Shown one piece after another: positions 29,701 through 42,146 of a DNA stretch of 64,000 bases. The position numbers were made by a program, and so were the translations under genes. The stretch covers positions 15,381,001 to 15,445,000 of the forward strand of contig NC_135254.1 in NCBI RefSeq assembly GCF_964204865.1. Direction: 5' to 3'. Each line of letters begins with the position of its first letter. Within the stretch, counting starts at the first letter, position 1. This DNA comes from Styela clava. Lineage: Eukaryota; Chordata; Ascidiacea; Stolidobranchia; Styelidae. Below the pieces are notes generated by a model, which made no database searches, was not told the DNA's origin, and saw nothing but the letters and a program-made list of their open reading frames with translations.

Positions 29701-32700
29701 GGTGCTACACCGAGCTATAAAATAAATTGCCTACAACCTTTTTTAGAGATTCTCAGGTGAGGGACACGCATGTAACTTGTCATATAAGCTACATTTATAT
29801 ATGAGCCGAAAATTTTTCTGTCGCATGGGGGCGCCGCTGATACAGTTTTACGAGTCGTAAAACGTCATCGTCAAACGTGATTCCAGCGTTAAAATGAGGC
29901 CGGTACTACAACGAATTGCGCTGTTACAAAAATTTTGTGGCTTATGTAATTGTGGTTGTTGTTGCTTTTTCACGCGAAAAATAAAGCGTCATCTCTCTGA
30001 CATATATTCAGTGATGAGCTGGAAAAATCGTAACAACCGGAACGCACCTAATTCGCAAAAATGTAATATATTCACAACACGACGCGAACGTTTACAGAAC
30101 TGCAAAGAAATTATATGAAATATGTTTTTGTGAAATTATAAGAGTATTCATAGCAATTCATTAGAATTTTATTATTGGAAAGGTATGGAGCTTTTCCCGA
30201 CCTTTGACCCCCGAAAATTCTTCCTATACTTTACCATTGCAAAATTTTTGGGGCTATTTGAAGAGTGCTTTGGCGAGTTGGCGCCTGTAAAATGGGGTTT
30301 CAAACCATCATTATGATTCATCGCATACAACAATCTGTTTTTTAAAAGTACCGGTAAAGAATTTTGGCTAGTCTATTACAGCTATTTCTACACTAATTTT
30401 TATTACTGCAATTAAATTAAAACTCCTAGGAAGACAGAGTGATCACTGAGTTATCTGATTTACATTTAAGTTTCCGAAACACAACTGAAAACTAACGAAT
30501 AGAGTTCAAAAATGCAAATACGAGGTAATGTTTACGACCACGCTTAAAAATCTGTCTGAGTGAGAAAAGTGTCTGGGCGGATGCGAAAAGGGAACATTGT
30601 TACGTCACTTTTTACATCTTGCTGATTGGCCAATGTCACGAAGTAAACAGTCGATGCTCGGGGAAAGGTCCATAGAATGAATTTTCATGGGGTCAAAGGT
30701 CGGGGAAACATCAATTACACGTTACTGCTGTACTAATTGTTTGCGTGATGTGACGTAAAAGACCTAATATGATGTAACAAAACATAAATTATTAATTAAG
30801 TTTACCAGAGAAAGTAGACTTTTTGTACCACAATTATATTTCAACAACAGGAACGCAAATGCAGTAAAATGTCCAACAACCGGAACGCCGTTCCGGTGCG
30901 TTCCGGCTACAGCCTACCACTGCATATATTCCTTATCACGCAAATCGGTAATTTATTTCGCTCTGCATGAATTATTTCCTTCGTGCGTTCAATAATCCAT
31001 AGACCTGAAAGAACTTTCACGTCTGACTGGAAATTTATCACTTGTCATGGTTTTGAGTTGTATACAGCATATTCGCGGTCTAAGCGCTGCCTCATCTATA
31101 TTGACAAATTCAACATCTCACAAATAAAAATAACTTGTAATCAGTTGACCGACGACCTAATTATTTTTATTTATTGTGGTATGTTGATTATCTTACACGA
31201 CAATAAGTCTGGCACACTTTGTTACCATATTAAGTGAGTTATCTGCTATAATACAAGCACATTTTCAAATGTTTGCTCTATTGTATGCATTTTATACTAC
31301 ACTATGAGTAAATTGCAATAGTGCATTGTATCTTCACTTAGAAGACAACATTGGTTTGTTTTTTTCTTCAATTTTTTAATCCTTTTGCCAGGTAGTATTT
31401 TTTTTATTACAAATCATTGAAATCTTTACCGAAACCTGATAAGATAGCTTTGATGTCTGAGTGATTCAGTAATTACAGCGTAACTTTATCCAACATTGAA
31501 GTGATTACCATAGAATCTGAGACACGCAAACAGATTTCTACGATACTATGTTTTAAATTAGTTTGTCCCGTTCATATTTATAATTATTACCAAGAGATCG
31601 TAAAAAATGAGAAAATCACTATTAGAAGTACACTGCTTTGTTAATTTGTAAATTGCAAAAAGTATTTTTTAAAAAAAATATATTTCAATAACAATATCAC
31701 CAACATAGAATTTTTTAGGTGCTTCATTTGTTTGACATTTCACGATTCATTACTAATTGAAGACTACCTTCGTGCCAAAATTTAACATAAAATTTCGAAA
31801 GATTCGAATGATGATAATCAATAAATCGTTAATATTTTTTGTGAATTAACCAATGAGTTTATTTGCCAAATTTCTGTCCGTGATAGATTTAATAAATTTT
31901 CATACCACAACTAAACTTTGGTATGTTTTTCAGTCCTCACAATAAATTTATTTACTTTTTTTTTTTATCTTGACACAGTTGTGTCTCAATTGAATGTAAC
32001 TATGACAACTTGTTGAATATAAATCAATAATTAAAATTTTAATTCTTTGTGTGATAGTTAATCATTGAAAAGAAACCACCAATCTAAAAGTTGATAGCTT
32101 TTTTATTAAAGAGTCTTTTCGCACTCGACAAGGCCACTGAAAAGCAGCGAAAAAGACTAAAAAATACCTTGTCCATTCTGGCTAGCTGCACAGTATTTCG
32201 AAGCATCTAACCGAGGGGATACAAAAATGTTTAATATTTTTATGGAAATAACTCAACATAAATTGTTATAACAGTCCCCCTCCTCTCAGGAATTATTATT
32301 ATCTCATAAAGGCATCTTCTTGTTTTTGTGAGTAGTTTCGACTGATTTCTAATTCACAGGTTCTCAAGACCTGGAAGACAAACTGGCGGAAACGATGGTC
32401 TGGCAACGCTTTTATGGTGTGTGGAGTATTATACGTTCTCAGAAAATACGACGAACACCACACCTCACTCAGCTACGTTTACGACACACGGACGAAACGA
32501 TATAACCGCACAGATGTAAGTGTTTAAGGTTTTAATTGTCGAATGTTGGTTTTTATTCAATATTAGTCAATCATAGAAAACGGGGAAACGTGGGAGGCCA
32601 TTGATCAACAATTTTAAATATACATGTGAATATTTTCCGAATGGAATATTTCGCGACGACCTTAATCCTAAGAGTCATAATGGGATTTGTGGCTCAAAAA

Positions 32701-33059
32701 TCACAATTTTTCAACTCCGAAATCGATGTCGGTCAAGATATTGTTGAAGAGTCACACTTTTTTTATTCAAATTTTCGAAGTGTCAAAAATGAAATCTTCT
32801 TGCCAATCTTTTTGAAAAAAACAAGGAAATTGAGAGACATACATGAATCATTATTCAAAATTTCAAATCTACGTGAATTTTTGCGAAAGAAAAAAAAGAT
32901 ACACACCTACAGTATTTTTTTCAATTACAGATTGCATTTTCCAACAAATATGAGTGGAATACAATGCTGGAGTATAATTTCAGAACGGAGCAAATTTATG
33001 CCTGGGATAGAGGTTATCTCGTCACATACAACATTACTTTAGCAGCACAACTATCATAA
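26742..33059 (+). CDS. Type II membrane olfactomedin-domain protein, gene B, eight exons
   Basis: Tandem paralogue of the gene at 16195-22306 with identical exon lengths. Exons: 26742-27047, 27205-27339, 27517-27613, 28218-28448, 29025-29170, 29574-29693, 32360-32515, 32931-33059; 439 residues, no stop or frameshift. Only about five amino acids differ from gene A: three in the coiled coil (Thr to Ser, Asn to Ser, Arg to Lys) and two in the exon opening the olfactomedin domain (Ser to Pro, Thr to Ile). The remaining exons differ only silently. Signal anchor, coiled coil, domain cysteines and the closing [14 protein letters not shown] motif are all kept. Both copies therefore look functional. 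Upstream flanks differ by the ~300-base indel and the motif-array length, so expression could differ. Confidence 0.9.
30009..30922. mobile_element. Non-autonomous hAT-type element in gene B intron
   Basis: Orthologue of 19447-20183 with the same perfect 8-bp target duplication CATATATT (30001-30008 and 30923-30930). At 914 bp it is the more complete copy. It contains the nested TIR element at 30191-30708. No coding capacity. Confidence 0.8.
30191..30708. mobile_element. 518-bp TIR element nested in the hAT element
   Basis: Ends form ~30-bp terminal inverted repeats: left 30191-30220 begins CTTTTCCCGACCTTTGACCC, right 30679-30708 ends GGGGTCAAAGGTCGGGGAAA. No protein frame, so a MITE-like passenger. 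A reverse-oriented relative lies at 39860-40350 and a truncated one at 19577-19969. The superfamily was not determined because no target duplication is clear. Confidence 0.7.
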
Positions 33060-36000
33060 ATTATTTGATATCGTTTATCGTTTCAGGAGCCGTCATTAAT
33101 TTTATGTTTTGATAGTATAGCAAAAACATATCATGACGTCATATTCCATCGAACAATGATCTATTATTGATTAAAAATGCTAGCTTTGTTTTTTATTATT
33201 TGAAGACAGACTGAATTAACCTACTTGATTCCAATCCAACTTTATAATTCCACGTTGGTTTTCAATATTTGATTGATCTGACTTATTTTTTAACTGTATT
33301 TATTTTATAATTGATTATTTATTAAAGTTTAAAAAATGAATTCCTTTTATTGTATTTGTATTTCCGGCGGGAAGTAAATCGAACATAATTCATATATACA
33401 GATATTATATGCATGGATTATTACGAGTGAATTTCAAAAGTAACCTTTGCAATAGATTGATATAACTCGCGTTTTTTACTCGAATGACATAAGGTTACAT
33501 AAAGTTAATTTGTTGATATGTTTGCGACTTTAGATTTTATTTAAAGGTGAAGTCTAAAGAGCATTGAATCTCTAATCAGAAATAGATACAAAAATCGTCA
33601 TTTTTCGATTGTTGTAGAATCCTGCGTTTAGTAAAGTTTTAGACTAGACTATTTGTAATTGGTTTGAAGAAGTGACAAATAAGTTGAAGGTATACAGAAT
33701 TGGAAACAGTATTGACGGAATTGAAAACACTGAAACTCTCTGGAAATTCTGAACGAATTGAAAACTCCATAAATATGTGATTTTCTGGTACTCCCGTAGC
33801 GTGTTTACCAGGTTGGGGTTAGGCCATAATTTTATTCCAATTTTTCTTATTTTAGTTCTATTACGAGTTCGGGGACTGCCTGTGTTAGCCAAGTGAATAT
33901 ACCCACTACCTATAGACTTCCGTCTCTTTACACAGCTTGATGTAAAGTAGGCGAACAAAATTAGTTACTTAATACTTCTACACTCTCTGACCTACAATTA
34001 GGGCAAAAGTTAATTTACAGCAAGTTACAATACCGGACCATAAAGCGCACTTAAATCCCGCTTGTCCTCCGAAATCGATCGTGCGGCTTATAAGCAAGTG
34101 CGCCTAATGTATGGATTAGGTAGTGCAAAAATGTTGCGTGTCATAATCCAGTCCGCCCTATATATGGGGATGGACAGAATCCCAATCTTAGCAATTCATT
34201 GCGGTGCACCTGGTGGTCGGTAAAATACGGTACGAATATTTAAAAAAGGGTATGGCAAATTGGCTTAGAGTTCAAGTTCGGATTTATGCGTATGAGGAGC
34301 CACACAAAGTTTCATGACAAACACGTTTCAGATTGTTTTAAAAATGTTATCAATTCATGTGTATAAAGAAGCGATTTGGTGTTGTAAAATTTCACTTCAT
34401 GCTAATTTTAATTTAACAAAAACAGCATATGTCAGGTATTATATTTTCGATGTTGTCTTTTAAATTTTTTCACCAGTTTAGTTCTCTTGTAACATTTGCT
34501 TGCATGGTCTTCCGTGGATATATTTGATATCAGTATGTAGAATTGTTGATATCATGAATCAAAACGCAAAGATGACAAACATATAGTTTCACAATAGAAT
34601 GTTACTTTGAATAGTCAATTCACGAAAATTAACTGTAAACAAAAACGTACAATTTTCCATACGGTATACAGAGTACGGAAGTATACGTGCATTACATATG
34701 AATTGTGCGTAAAATTTACCCCTATTTTGTAAAGTGTCGGTATTTTTATTGCTTTCGTTATAGTTCTTTTGGTTCACCCGAAAATGAATTTAAATTGAGC
34801 GGATAATAAATATAATTGCGTAAAATCGGATAATACTCTCTGAAAATTGAAGACAAAATTTAGAAATTTTCAAAAATATCAATAAACGGTAGGAATACAT
34901 TTTTAGTGTTCAGATGTTTTGAGTTCAGGTGCAGGTAACTCAGTTGATAAACAACAACAAACGATTATAAATAATATCCCGGCATCAAGGAAAAAAAAAT
35001 TGTGGCGTATTAGATATTTTTCTATTTAGATAACTATAAGATCCACGTTATTATTGATTTTCTTTGGTATGTGGTCTGGGTTGAGCCTACAGAAATATAA
35101 TTTTACTTCTATCAACGCAGTGCAGGGTAATGTCGGGCAATAAAAATTTGCCTGAGTAGCTAGAACAGGATATTTAGCATTACAAATTGGTATATCCAAT
35201 CTAGATGAAGATCACACAGGAAATGATTATGATAACTTCCTTCCATTTAGTTTCACTTTCTTGTAAAACAATTTCGTTTTAGCCTGCATGTTATAATAGC
35301 GTTATAGAAATCCAAAGGTTCCAGTACAATGGTGCTAGATATACCTTAGGTTACTTCTCCAGTGATGTTACTAAATATTTATTTAGTTTTAGTGTTAGGA
35401 ACTTTGCTTCGAGATAAATATGATTTAATTGTAATTTTATTGCTAAAATATAAAAAGTTTTCTCATTCCGGGTATCTAAATGATATATGGGTACAAAAAA
35501 CAGAACTTTATTCGAAAATTATCATTTAATATTTTGCTCAATTTGTCAGAATTCTGGCAATTCACATCCCTAATTATAAGTGCCAAGTTATACGACTACC
35601 CTGATTTATTCTTGGTACAATCTCTTAGATGTAGGCTACGTTTTTAAAGAGTGATTAAATATACTTATCCCCGTAGATAGTCTATGGCGTTACGCTAATA
35701 CTTCGTGATAATTTTGTCTTACTTCACCGTGCGTATAGACAATGCGTCAACAAGCGTACAGTACTGATCTTTGAACATTTGAATGTAAGACTTTATTGGC
35801 GCGTTTGCCCGACTTGGTGTATAGCAGAACATATTTAGATGGAGTGATTTCATATTTCTATGAATGCAAAAATAAAATAAAATATTAAAGAATGATTCAT
35901 CTATATAGCTGAGCTATTTTACATATTTCATGTTGTGGGGAGACAAGTATCATTTAATTAAAATAGCACATCTCCATCATTGGCAAGTTTGCCAGAAGGA

Positions 36001-37456
36001 AAAGTTAAGATGGTTCGCGTCTCCTGGTTCAAAATTTAGTGTGAAATTATGAAACAAATATTAAATTACATCAAGTGTTTACACAGCTTTGCCAGGTACT
36101 AAGCAATATTATACTGATACTAACGGAGAAACTATTCTTAATATTATCGGAAATTTTTCATATTAACATTGCCTTTACTTTTATTGCATTATAGGACCAA
36201 TGTGGTGGATACAGTGTTTTGAAATGTTTCCGATTCACCATTTATGAGAGCGATGCCAAAAATGGTTAACGCTATTAGGTATTTGAAGTGCGCCAATAAT
36301 TTTTGACTACATCGTTTATCAAATTTGCACTATCATGATAGGTTCGGAAGTTTGTACGACGATAAGACGTATGCCACAAAAATAAATTTAAACAAACTCG
36401 TAACCATGGGATATTATAGTACAGTTTACTATGAAATTGTAGTTTATGGTCTATATAAGTCTTTTTAAGTATTCAATAACAAAATTGTGGAAACTGTTGG
36501 ATGCGATGCGCAGACCGTTGCGTATTTTATTAATAACTCATCAAGTATGAACATGACGTGAAGGCGGAACTTGACAAGCATGGTTCACAAATAGGACAGA
36601 ATAATTCATTCTGATTTAATATATGTTGCAGTAAATTTGTATTTAATTATGCGGTAATAAAAAATGTGTGAAAATCACTAAAATTTACGAGTAGTTGAAT
36701 CTATTCTTTGGCGATCACAAATATTTGGATGAAAATCTTTCAGTAAACAACGAAAAAAAAATTATGTTTGATCAATGAATGTTACTGAAGTTGAGAGTAA
36801 AAAATACGATAAATGTACAAATGCACCAAATATAAAATTAAAAATGAGTGTAGCACTCGTTCATGACTGATTCAATGAATTTTATTTTAATTGTATAATG
36901 TATTGTGAATTTGGCAATAATTTATTGCATAGTGTCATTGGCTCGTTGCAATTAATAGTTTGAGTGTTTTTCAGTTGATAAAATTTTTATTTTTAAATCG
37001 GCTTTTACGCAACTGTATTTATGAGAAATTAAAATTATATTATTTGTACGTCATATCGACATAGGTAAATTGTTCACAATATATAAATGTAATATTCGGT
37101 GTAAATGAAAAATGCACTCACGTTATATACGTATGGTATAATCATAGTCAAACGCGATGACTTGAAAGAGTAAATGCTGCAACGTGGAATAGGATTCTAA
37201 TAATGTTGTGCTTACGTTTAGCTAGACTTTCTGGGTTGGTTAGCTTTTATTTTGAATTTGTCCTCGGTTTAATACCTTCCTACCAGATATCCACACTCGC
37301 TGTCTCAGGTACTAACATTATTGATAGATTTGAGTTATTTCATCTTTTAAACTTACTTCATTGAGATTATTAAACTAACCTATAAAAATATTTTTTGCAA
37401 ACAGCTTTTAAATAAAAAATTTGCTAGTTTTGTGATAATAATACAAGGAGTTGAAT
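33060..37456. other. Downstream flank of olfactomedin gene B and unique spacer
   Basis: AT-rich, no supported exon. Unit B ends at about 36158; the remaining 1.3 kb is unique. The MITE-like element at 34030-34233 is the only feature recognised. The promoter of the small gene starting at 37457 should lie at the right end, but no specific element can be named. Confidence 0.5.
34030..34233. mobile_element. MITE-like element with GCGCAC internal repeats, unit B
   Basis: Duplicate of 23318-23523. Left end TACCGGACCATAAAGCGCAC and right end GGTCGGTAAAATACGGTA are partly inverted. No coding sequence. Confidence 0.45.
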
Positions 37457-38378
37457 ATGTTTCCGGAAAATGACAAGATTGAAATAGGTAAAGAAATTTC
37501 TGCAAGACACGGTGGCCCTCAAGAAGTTCCATTAGAAGATATATTCGGAAATCCCTACAATTCTACGCGACGTACATCAACGCTAGACGAAGCAAAGGAT
37601 ACTCTCAATCAAATTTTTGGTTTTCCAGAAATTGGGGCATTTACAAATAAATTCAAGAAACACGCCAGAAGAGGTGAGACGTACATTATTCTTTAATATA
37701 TATATATTGAGGGTGATGGTATTGACATCACGTAAAATGTATTATTAAAATTTCGCGGGGTCAAAAATAATTCTTGAAAAAAATTAAAATTGATTAGTTA
37801 GTCCTAAAAATTATATGAAGTTGGTTCCATTATTTAGTCATGATATGAATACTTGTATCAGTAAGTTAATTAAGAAGGAAAACTATAAGATAATAACATT
37901 CATAAAAGTTTTCATATTGTACCAGGTATGGACCCATGTTACCAGGCACATTCAAGCATACCCAAAAGTTCTGTAATAAAATTTTGATCTTATTAACTTT
38001 CAGTGCGTGAGTTAGGAATGTGCATGCTTTCTAATATACTTTAATGGTGATGGACGTTTTGAACTAATGCGAGTTTTGGCATGCGCAAATATCTTTGTGT
38101 AGAATGCTGAATATTTGATATTAAGGCTTTGTCAGCCTGTCTTTCATCAGTTTTGAATGATATTAGGAATGCGCATTTGGCTAGCAAAATGTAGGAAATG
38201 TGTATTATTGGACAAAGCTGTTGAGGATAGGCAGGGTATTTTTCTTAATGAAATTCAGAAGAGCTTATCGGTCAGTAGAAACAATCTTCGACAAATCCGA
38301 ACATCCAGATCTGCCAAGCAACTTCTGCAATCACTAAAAATCTATGGCAAGATTTACGAAAATATTCAATGGTCTTAA
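37457..38378 (+). CDS. Hypothetical two-exon protein, 142 residues
   Basis: Not recognised. Proposed exons 37457-37673 and 38167-38378 join in phase (217 + 212 nt) to a stop codon, with donor AAGAG|GTGAGA and acceptor TGATATTAG. An acceptor at CTAG (about 38182) also keeps the frame. An AATAAA lies 85 nt after the stop. The first exon is soluble and charged with no signal peptide (MFPENDKIEIGKEISARHGG at the start). The second is rich in Lys, Arg, Gln and Ser and looks helical. No transmembrane segment or known motif is seen. It stands alone between the olfactomedin pair and mobile-element debris. A lineage-specific small gene or a fragment of a longer gene are both possible. Confidence 0.45.
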
Positions 38379-38462
38379 GCTTAAGCATACGGCACGAGGT
38401 TTTCATGGTTAGTTGCATACAACTTTCCTGAAAACTACGAACATGTATGATTGAGGCTACAA

Positions 38463-38468
38463 AATAAA
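38463..38468 (+). terminator. Polyadenylation signal for the 37.5-kb gene
   Basis: AATAAA, followed directly by a second AATAAA, 85 nt after the proposed stop codon. It supports that stop as a real gene end. Confidence 0.45.
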
Positions 38469-39859
38469 TAAATAGTAGTAATATAAAGTCTCATTACAGA
38501 AAAACAAAAAATTTTAGGGGAGAATATTCAAAGAAATGCTATTGCAAATGTTAAGTCTTTTCAATGGTTCAATATAGGGATATTTACATGACACATTACG
38601 GACCATTAATTTTTGGACACACATGGCGCTCAAGTCAAATTGAAAATCTTGGCAAATACTCAATGTATGAATTATGTATTATGCGTACATTATAAGGTGT
38701 ACATTAATGTCGACGCTGTCGTTCTTTTTCTATAGATTCATGGATAAAAACAATAAATAAAATTTATCATTTATTCAGTGATATAATAAAATATAAATCA
38801 ATTTGAGATTGTTTTACGGTAGTTAGGTTCTCATCAAATATTACTATGAGAGCGTCTCGCGGTAGGTTGAAATCCGTGTACTAATTTTCGATGGAGGTTC
38901 TGAGACTGCAGCTACATCAACCACCGTCCTAACTTGGTAGTTTAGTTATGTTGATATTGCTGGTTGAAAACTCGGATTCAAGTAAAATTCCCGTCTATCC
39001 ATCTATTTTGTGATAAATTAGGAAATATATAGAAATAAAAATGTTTGATTGTGCCACGCAATGATGCTGCTGTAAAATCCCAAAAGAGACATTTTGAACT
39101 AATTCAATTGGACTTATTAAACAAGGTATTTGCAGGAGTGTGAAGTTTAATTTTGTGTGAGTTTGGTAGAAACTTTTCTAAAGACACATATTTTCAAAAT
39201 AAGGGTATACATAATAAAAACTTTAATCTCATTTGTTGGCAAAGAATATTTAAACTGTAATCTCAATTTTAACTCAAAAATCGTATAAATAGGTACATAG
39301 TGAATATAGTGTTTACATATGGGGGATGGGCCGTGTTACTAGAAGTAACCTGTTCGAGTATGTATTACTTATATTGGGTATTAACAGACTCAGATGACCT
39401 CAAATATTCGTACCATTCATTTATTATGTCTTATTTGTATATATTCAATCGTGTATTGGTTTCTGGTTTGATAAACCCAATAAACTAATTCTTTATACGA
39501 CCGTAACGGCTACTTATTCATGACTGTGTTAAGAGCAGAGCTGTGGTCTCATTAATTTAATCGTATATAGATTATAGATTAATTTAATGCCATAAAATTA
39601 TAAATAACTCTTGCAGGTTTTTCAAACGCGTCGTGGTGGAAATTAAACTAAGCATGAATTATTTGGAACTGTGTTAATGCATTGATATACTGCACTACTT
39701 TGATCACTGAAATACCCACAAAATCATTGAATATGAAATCAGATTCAAATTATTGCATTAGTCAATATCTAATTTCCGGTATATTTTATACATGAATGTT
39801 TTGTTGATGAATATATCGCGAATGACTTGCAAGGTTGTTGTCGAGCCAGCATAATGATG
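38469..39859. other. No supported gene
   Basis: Unique AT-rich spacer. The open frame at 39300-39488 has no ATG-based or splice-based support. Confidence 0.5.
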
Positions 39860-40350
39860 TTTCCCTGAGCCTCGACTTCATTGTTTACTTCGTGACATTG
39901 GCCAATCAGCAAGATGCAAAAAGTGGCGTAACAATGACCCTTTTCGCATCCGCTCAGACACTTTTCTCACTCAGACAGATTCTCAGGCGTGATCGTATAA
40001 ACATTACCTCGTTTTCGCGTTTTTGAATTCTATTCGTTAGTTTTTAGTTGTGCTTCAGAAATTTAAATATAAATCAAATAATTCAATGATCACTTTGTCT
40101 TCTTCGGAGTTTCAGTTTAATTGCAGTAATCAAAAATTAGTGTAGAAATAGCTATGATAGACTAAGGTAAAATTCTTTACCGGTACTTTCAAAAAACAGA
40201 TTGTTGAATGCTATGAATCAGAATGATGGTTTAAAACACATACCTCATTTTGCAGACGCCAACTCGCGAAACAACTCTTAAACTAAGCACCGAAAATTTT
40301 GCAATGGTAAAGTATAGGAAGAATTTTCCGGGGGTCAAAGGTCGGGGAAA
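39860..40350 (-). mobile_element. Reverse-oriented copy of the 518-bp TIR element
   Basis: Reverse complement of the element at 30191-30708, diverged but alignable along its length. Shared blocks include ACTTCGTGACATTGGCCAAT and the TIR at 40321-40350 ending GGGGTCAAAGGTCGGGGAAA. The end at 39860 lacks the outer inverted repeat, so this copy is truncated there. It is the dispersed copy that helps define the family outside the duplicated units. Confidence 0.7.
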
Positions 40351-40750
40351 AGTCCATAAGCGCTAATAGATAGATAGAAATGCTAAAAATAAGTGGAGGT
40401 GAAGGTGACATGATCACCAGCAATATCAGCAAAATGTTATACAAAAATTGAAAGAATCGTACCGAATGTCATATAAAGGTGTGCCCGTGGTTATAAAAGA
40501 ACCGCTAGAAATGGGATCAATGGAAGTAATAACTTACCAGCGACCTTTTTTATCTTCAAATACTAAAATTATTTACTCGTGCATTAGAAAATGTTTCGCC
40601 ACTAAAGCTCAAGTGTCCGGAATGATTAACTGCGTTTCCCCGAACACACCCGTTACGTGTATCTCATGGGTCAATACTGGATTGTAAAAAGCATTATTAG
40701 TTGATGTTATAAATAAGTTAATCTATTTTATTTAAAAAAGTATATTATAT

Positions 40751-41038
40751 AAAAAAAACAAGAGAGCGAGGCTCAAATATATAGACACGAAGACCAAAAT
40801 GAAGTCTTACTGGTATTCAGTCTGTCACAATAGACTACCGATACCGCAGTCTTCACGACTCCGCCTGACCACCAAAAAGCAACTAACCCGAATGCGGAAC
40901 CGCCACGAGGTGCGCAATTTTTGATAATGTCATCGCATACTTAAAACGAGTTTTATAGGAGAGTATAAAAATTTCCATAGAAATTTTTGAAACAAAACAA
41001 GTAAAAGCCTTCTAGCGAAAAATACAATCTTAACAACT
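40751..41038 (-). repeat. Dispersed SINE-like repeat, copy 3 (inverted)
   Basis: Reverse complement of the repeat at 15187 and 63156. On this strand it begins with A-rich sequence, then CAAGAGAGCGAGGCTCAAAT and ATATAGACACGAAGACCAAA, and ends with GCCTTCTAGCGAAAAATA. The 3' blocks are the best conserved among copies. Confidence 0.7.
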
Positions 41039-41641
41039 GAAAGTTCCAATGCGATTAGTCTGAGGGTTAATGAGAGAGGCGATTTTTATAACAACAAAAG
41101 AGAGAATACTAACAAGATGAACACGATGAACAACAACAACATAGAAACAAAACGACACATATGTACATTTCGTGTCCAATAAGCAACTAATGATCGAACG
41201 TCGGAAAAACAGAACAAGCGGTTCTGCGTAACCATGCAGCTTTGTGACGGCGGGTAGCCCTTTGTACGAGTCGGCCATATGAGCCGTTTTGATCGATGAA
41301 ACGACTTACTCAAAAAGTTAGAGAACAATATTAGAACAGCAAGGTTATGGGATCTCTGTCTGTGATTTTCGCGTAAATTACCAAACCAAGGTTATTGAAA
41401 AATTAGACTATTCGCCTATTCTATTCATGTTTTTTTTTAATTTTTTTTATATAACTTAGTAAATAAATTGAAGCGTCTTCATTTGCATTTCATTTAGGCA
41501 ATGTAATTTAATAATTTTCTACTTGCATATATAGATATGTAATCGCATCGTGAATTAAGTTCAATATCGGAAAATCAGAATAAACTAAATACCTAAGTCA
41601 TACTGCCGTGACTGATATTTCAGTACGTGTTAAGTTTCTCG

Positions 41642-42146
41642 ATATACGGTACTTCACTTCAGAAACGTAAATGGCACTTTAGTTTGCAGTGAAGCAGGAA
41701 CGAAGTGTTTACTTAAACCATTTGTTTTTCAAAATGCTTCTTCGAAAATGGCGTTAAGATTTAAATTTTTTATTCTTGTCTAGACTTCAGAGATTCGATT
41801 TTATTGGCTGACGAAGGTTTTGTTTACAAACTTGTTAACCGACTTGTACCGACTTTCCCAGTCCGTAGGATACCCCAAACGTTGTTGAAGAGTCATAGTC
41901 AAGTTTGTTTTTCCCATCCAGTAAAAAAAACAAATTAACATGCAATATTAGGACGAATAATATAGGATACACATTTCACTGGGGAAGGGAAGCCGCAGGG
42001 AACCAAAGCTACCATCTAATCTATACGGTAGTTCACTTCAGAAACGTAAAGGGCACTTTAGTTTTCAATGAAGCAGGAACGAAGTGTTTTCTTAAACTAT
42101 TTGTTTTAATTATGCTTTTCCGTTAAGAATAAAAATGGCGTTAAGA
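41642..42146 (+). repeat. Direct repeat pair, ~115 bases each
   Basis: The segment 41642-41759 recurs at 42021-42146 in the same orientation with roughly 85 percent identity by eye. Shared blocks include TTCACTTCAGAAACGTAAA, GAAGCAGGAACGAAGTGTTT and AAAATGGCGTTAAG. About 260 bases separate them. No gene is supported around them. Confidence 0.75.

Larger units (their letters stand above)
25434..36158 (+). repeat. Tandem segmental duplication, unit B
   Basis: Second copy of the unit, about 10.7 kb. Beyond the indels noted for unit A, it has about 30 extra bases at 28886-28918 and a diverged patch at 31233-31300. Homology to unit A fades at about 36158, after which the sequence is unique. Confidence 0.95.
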
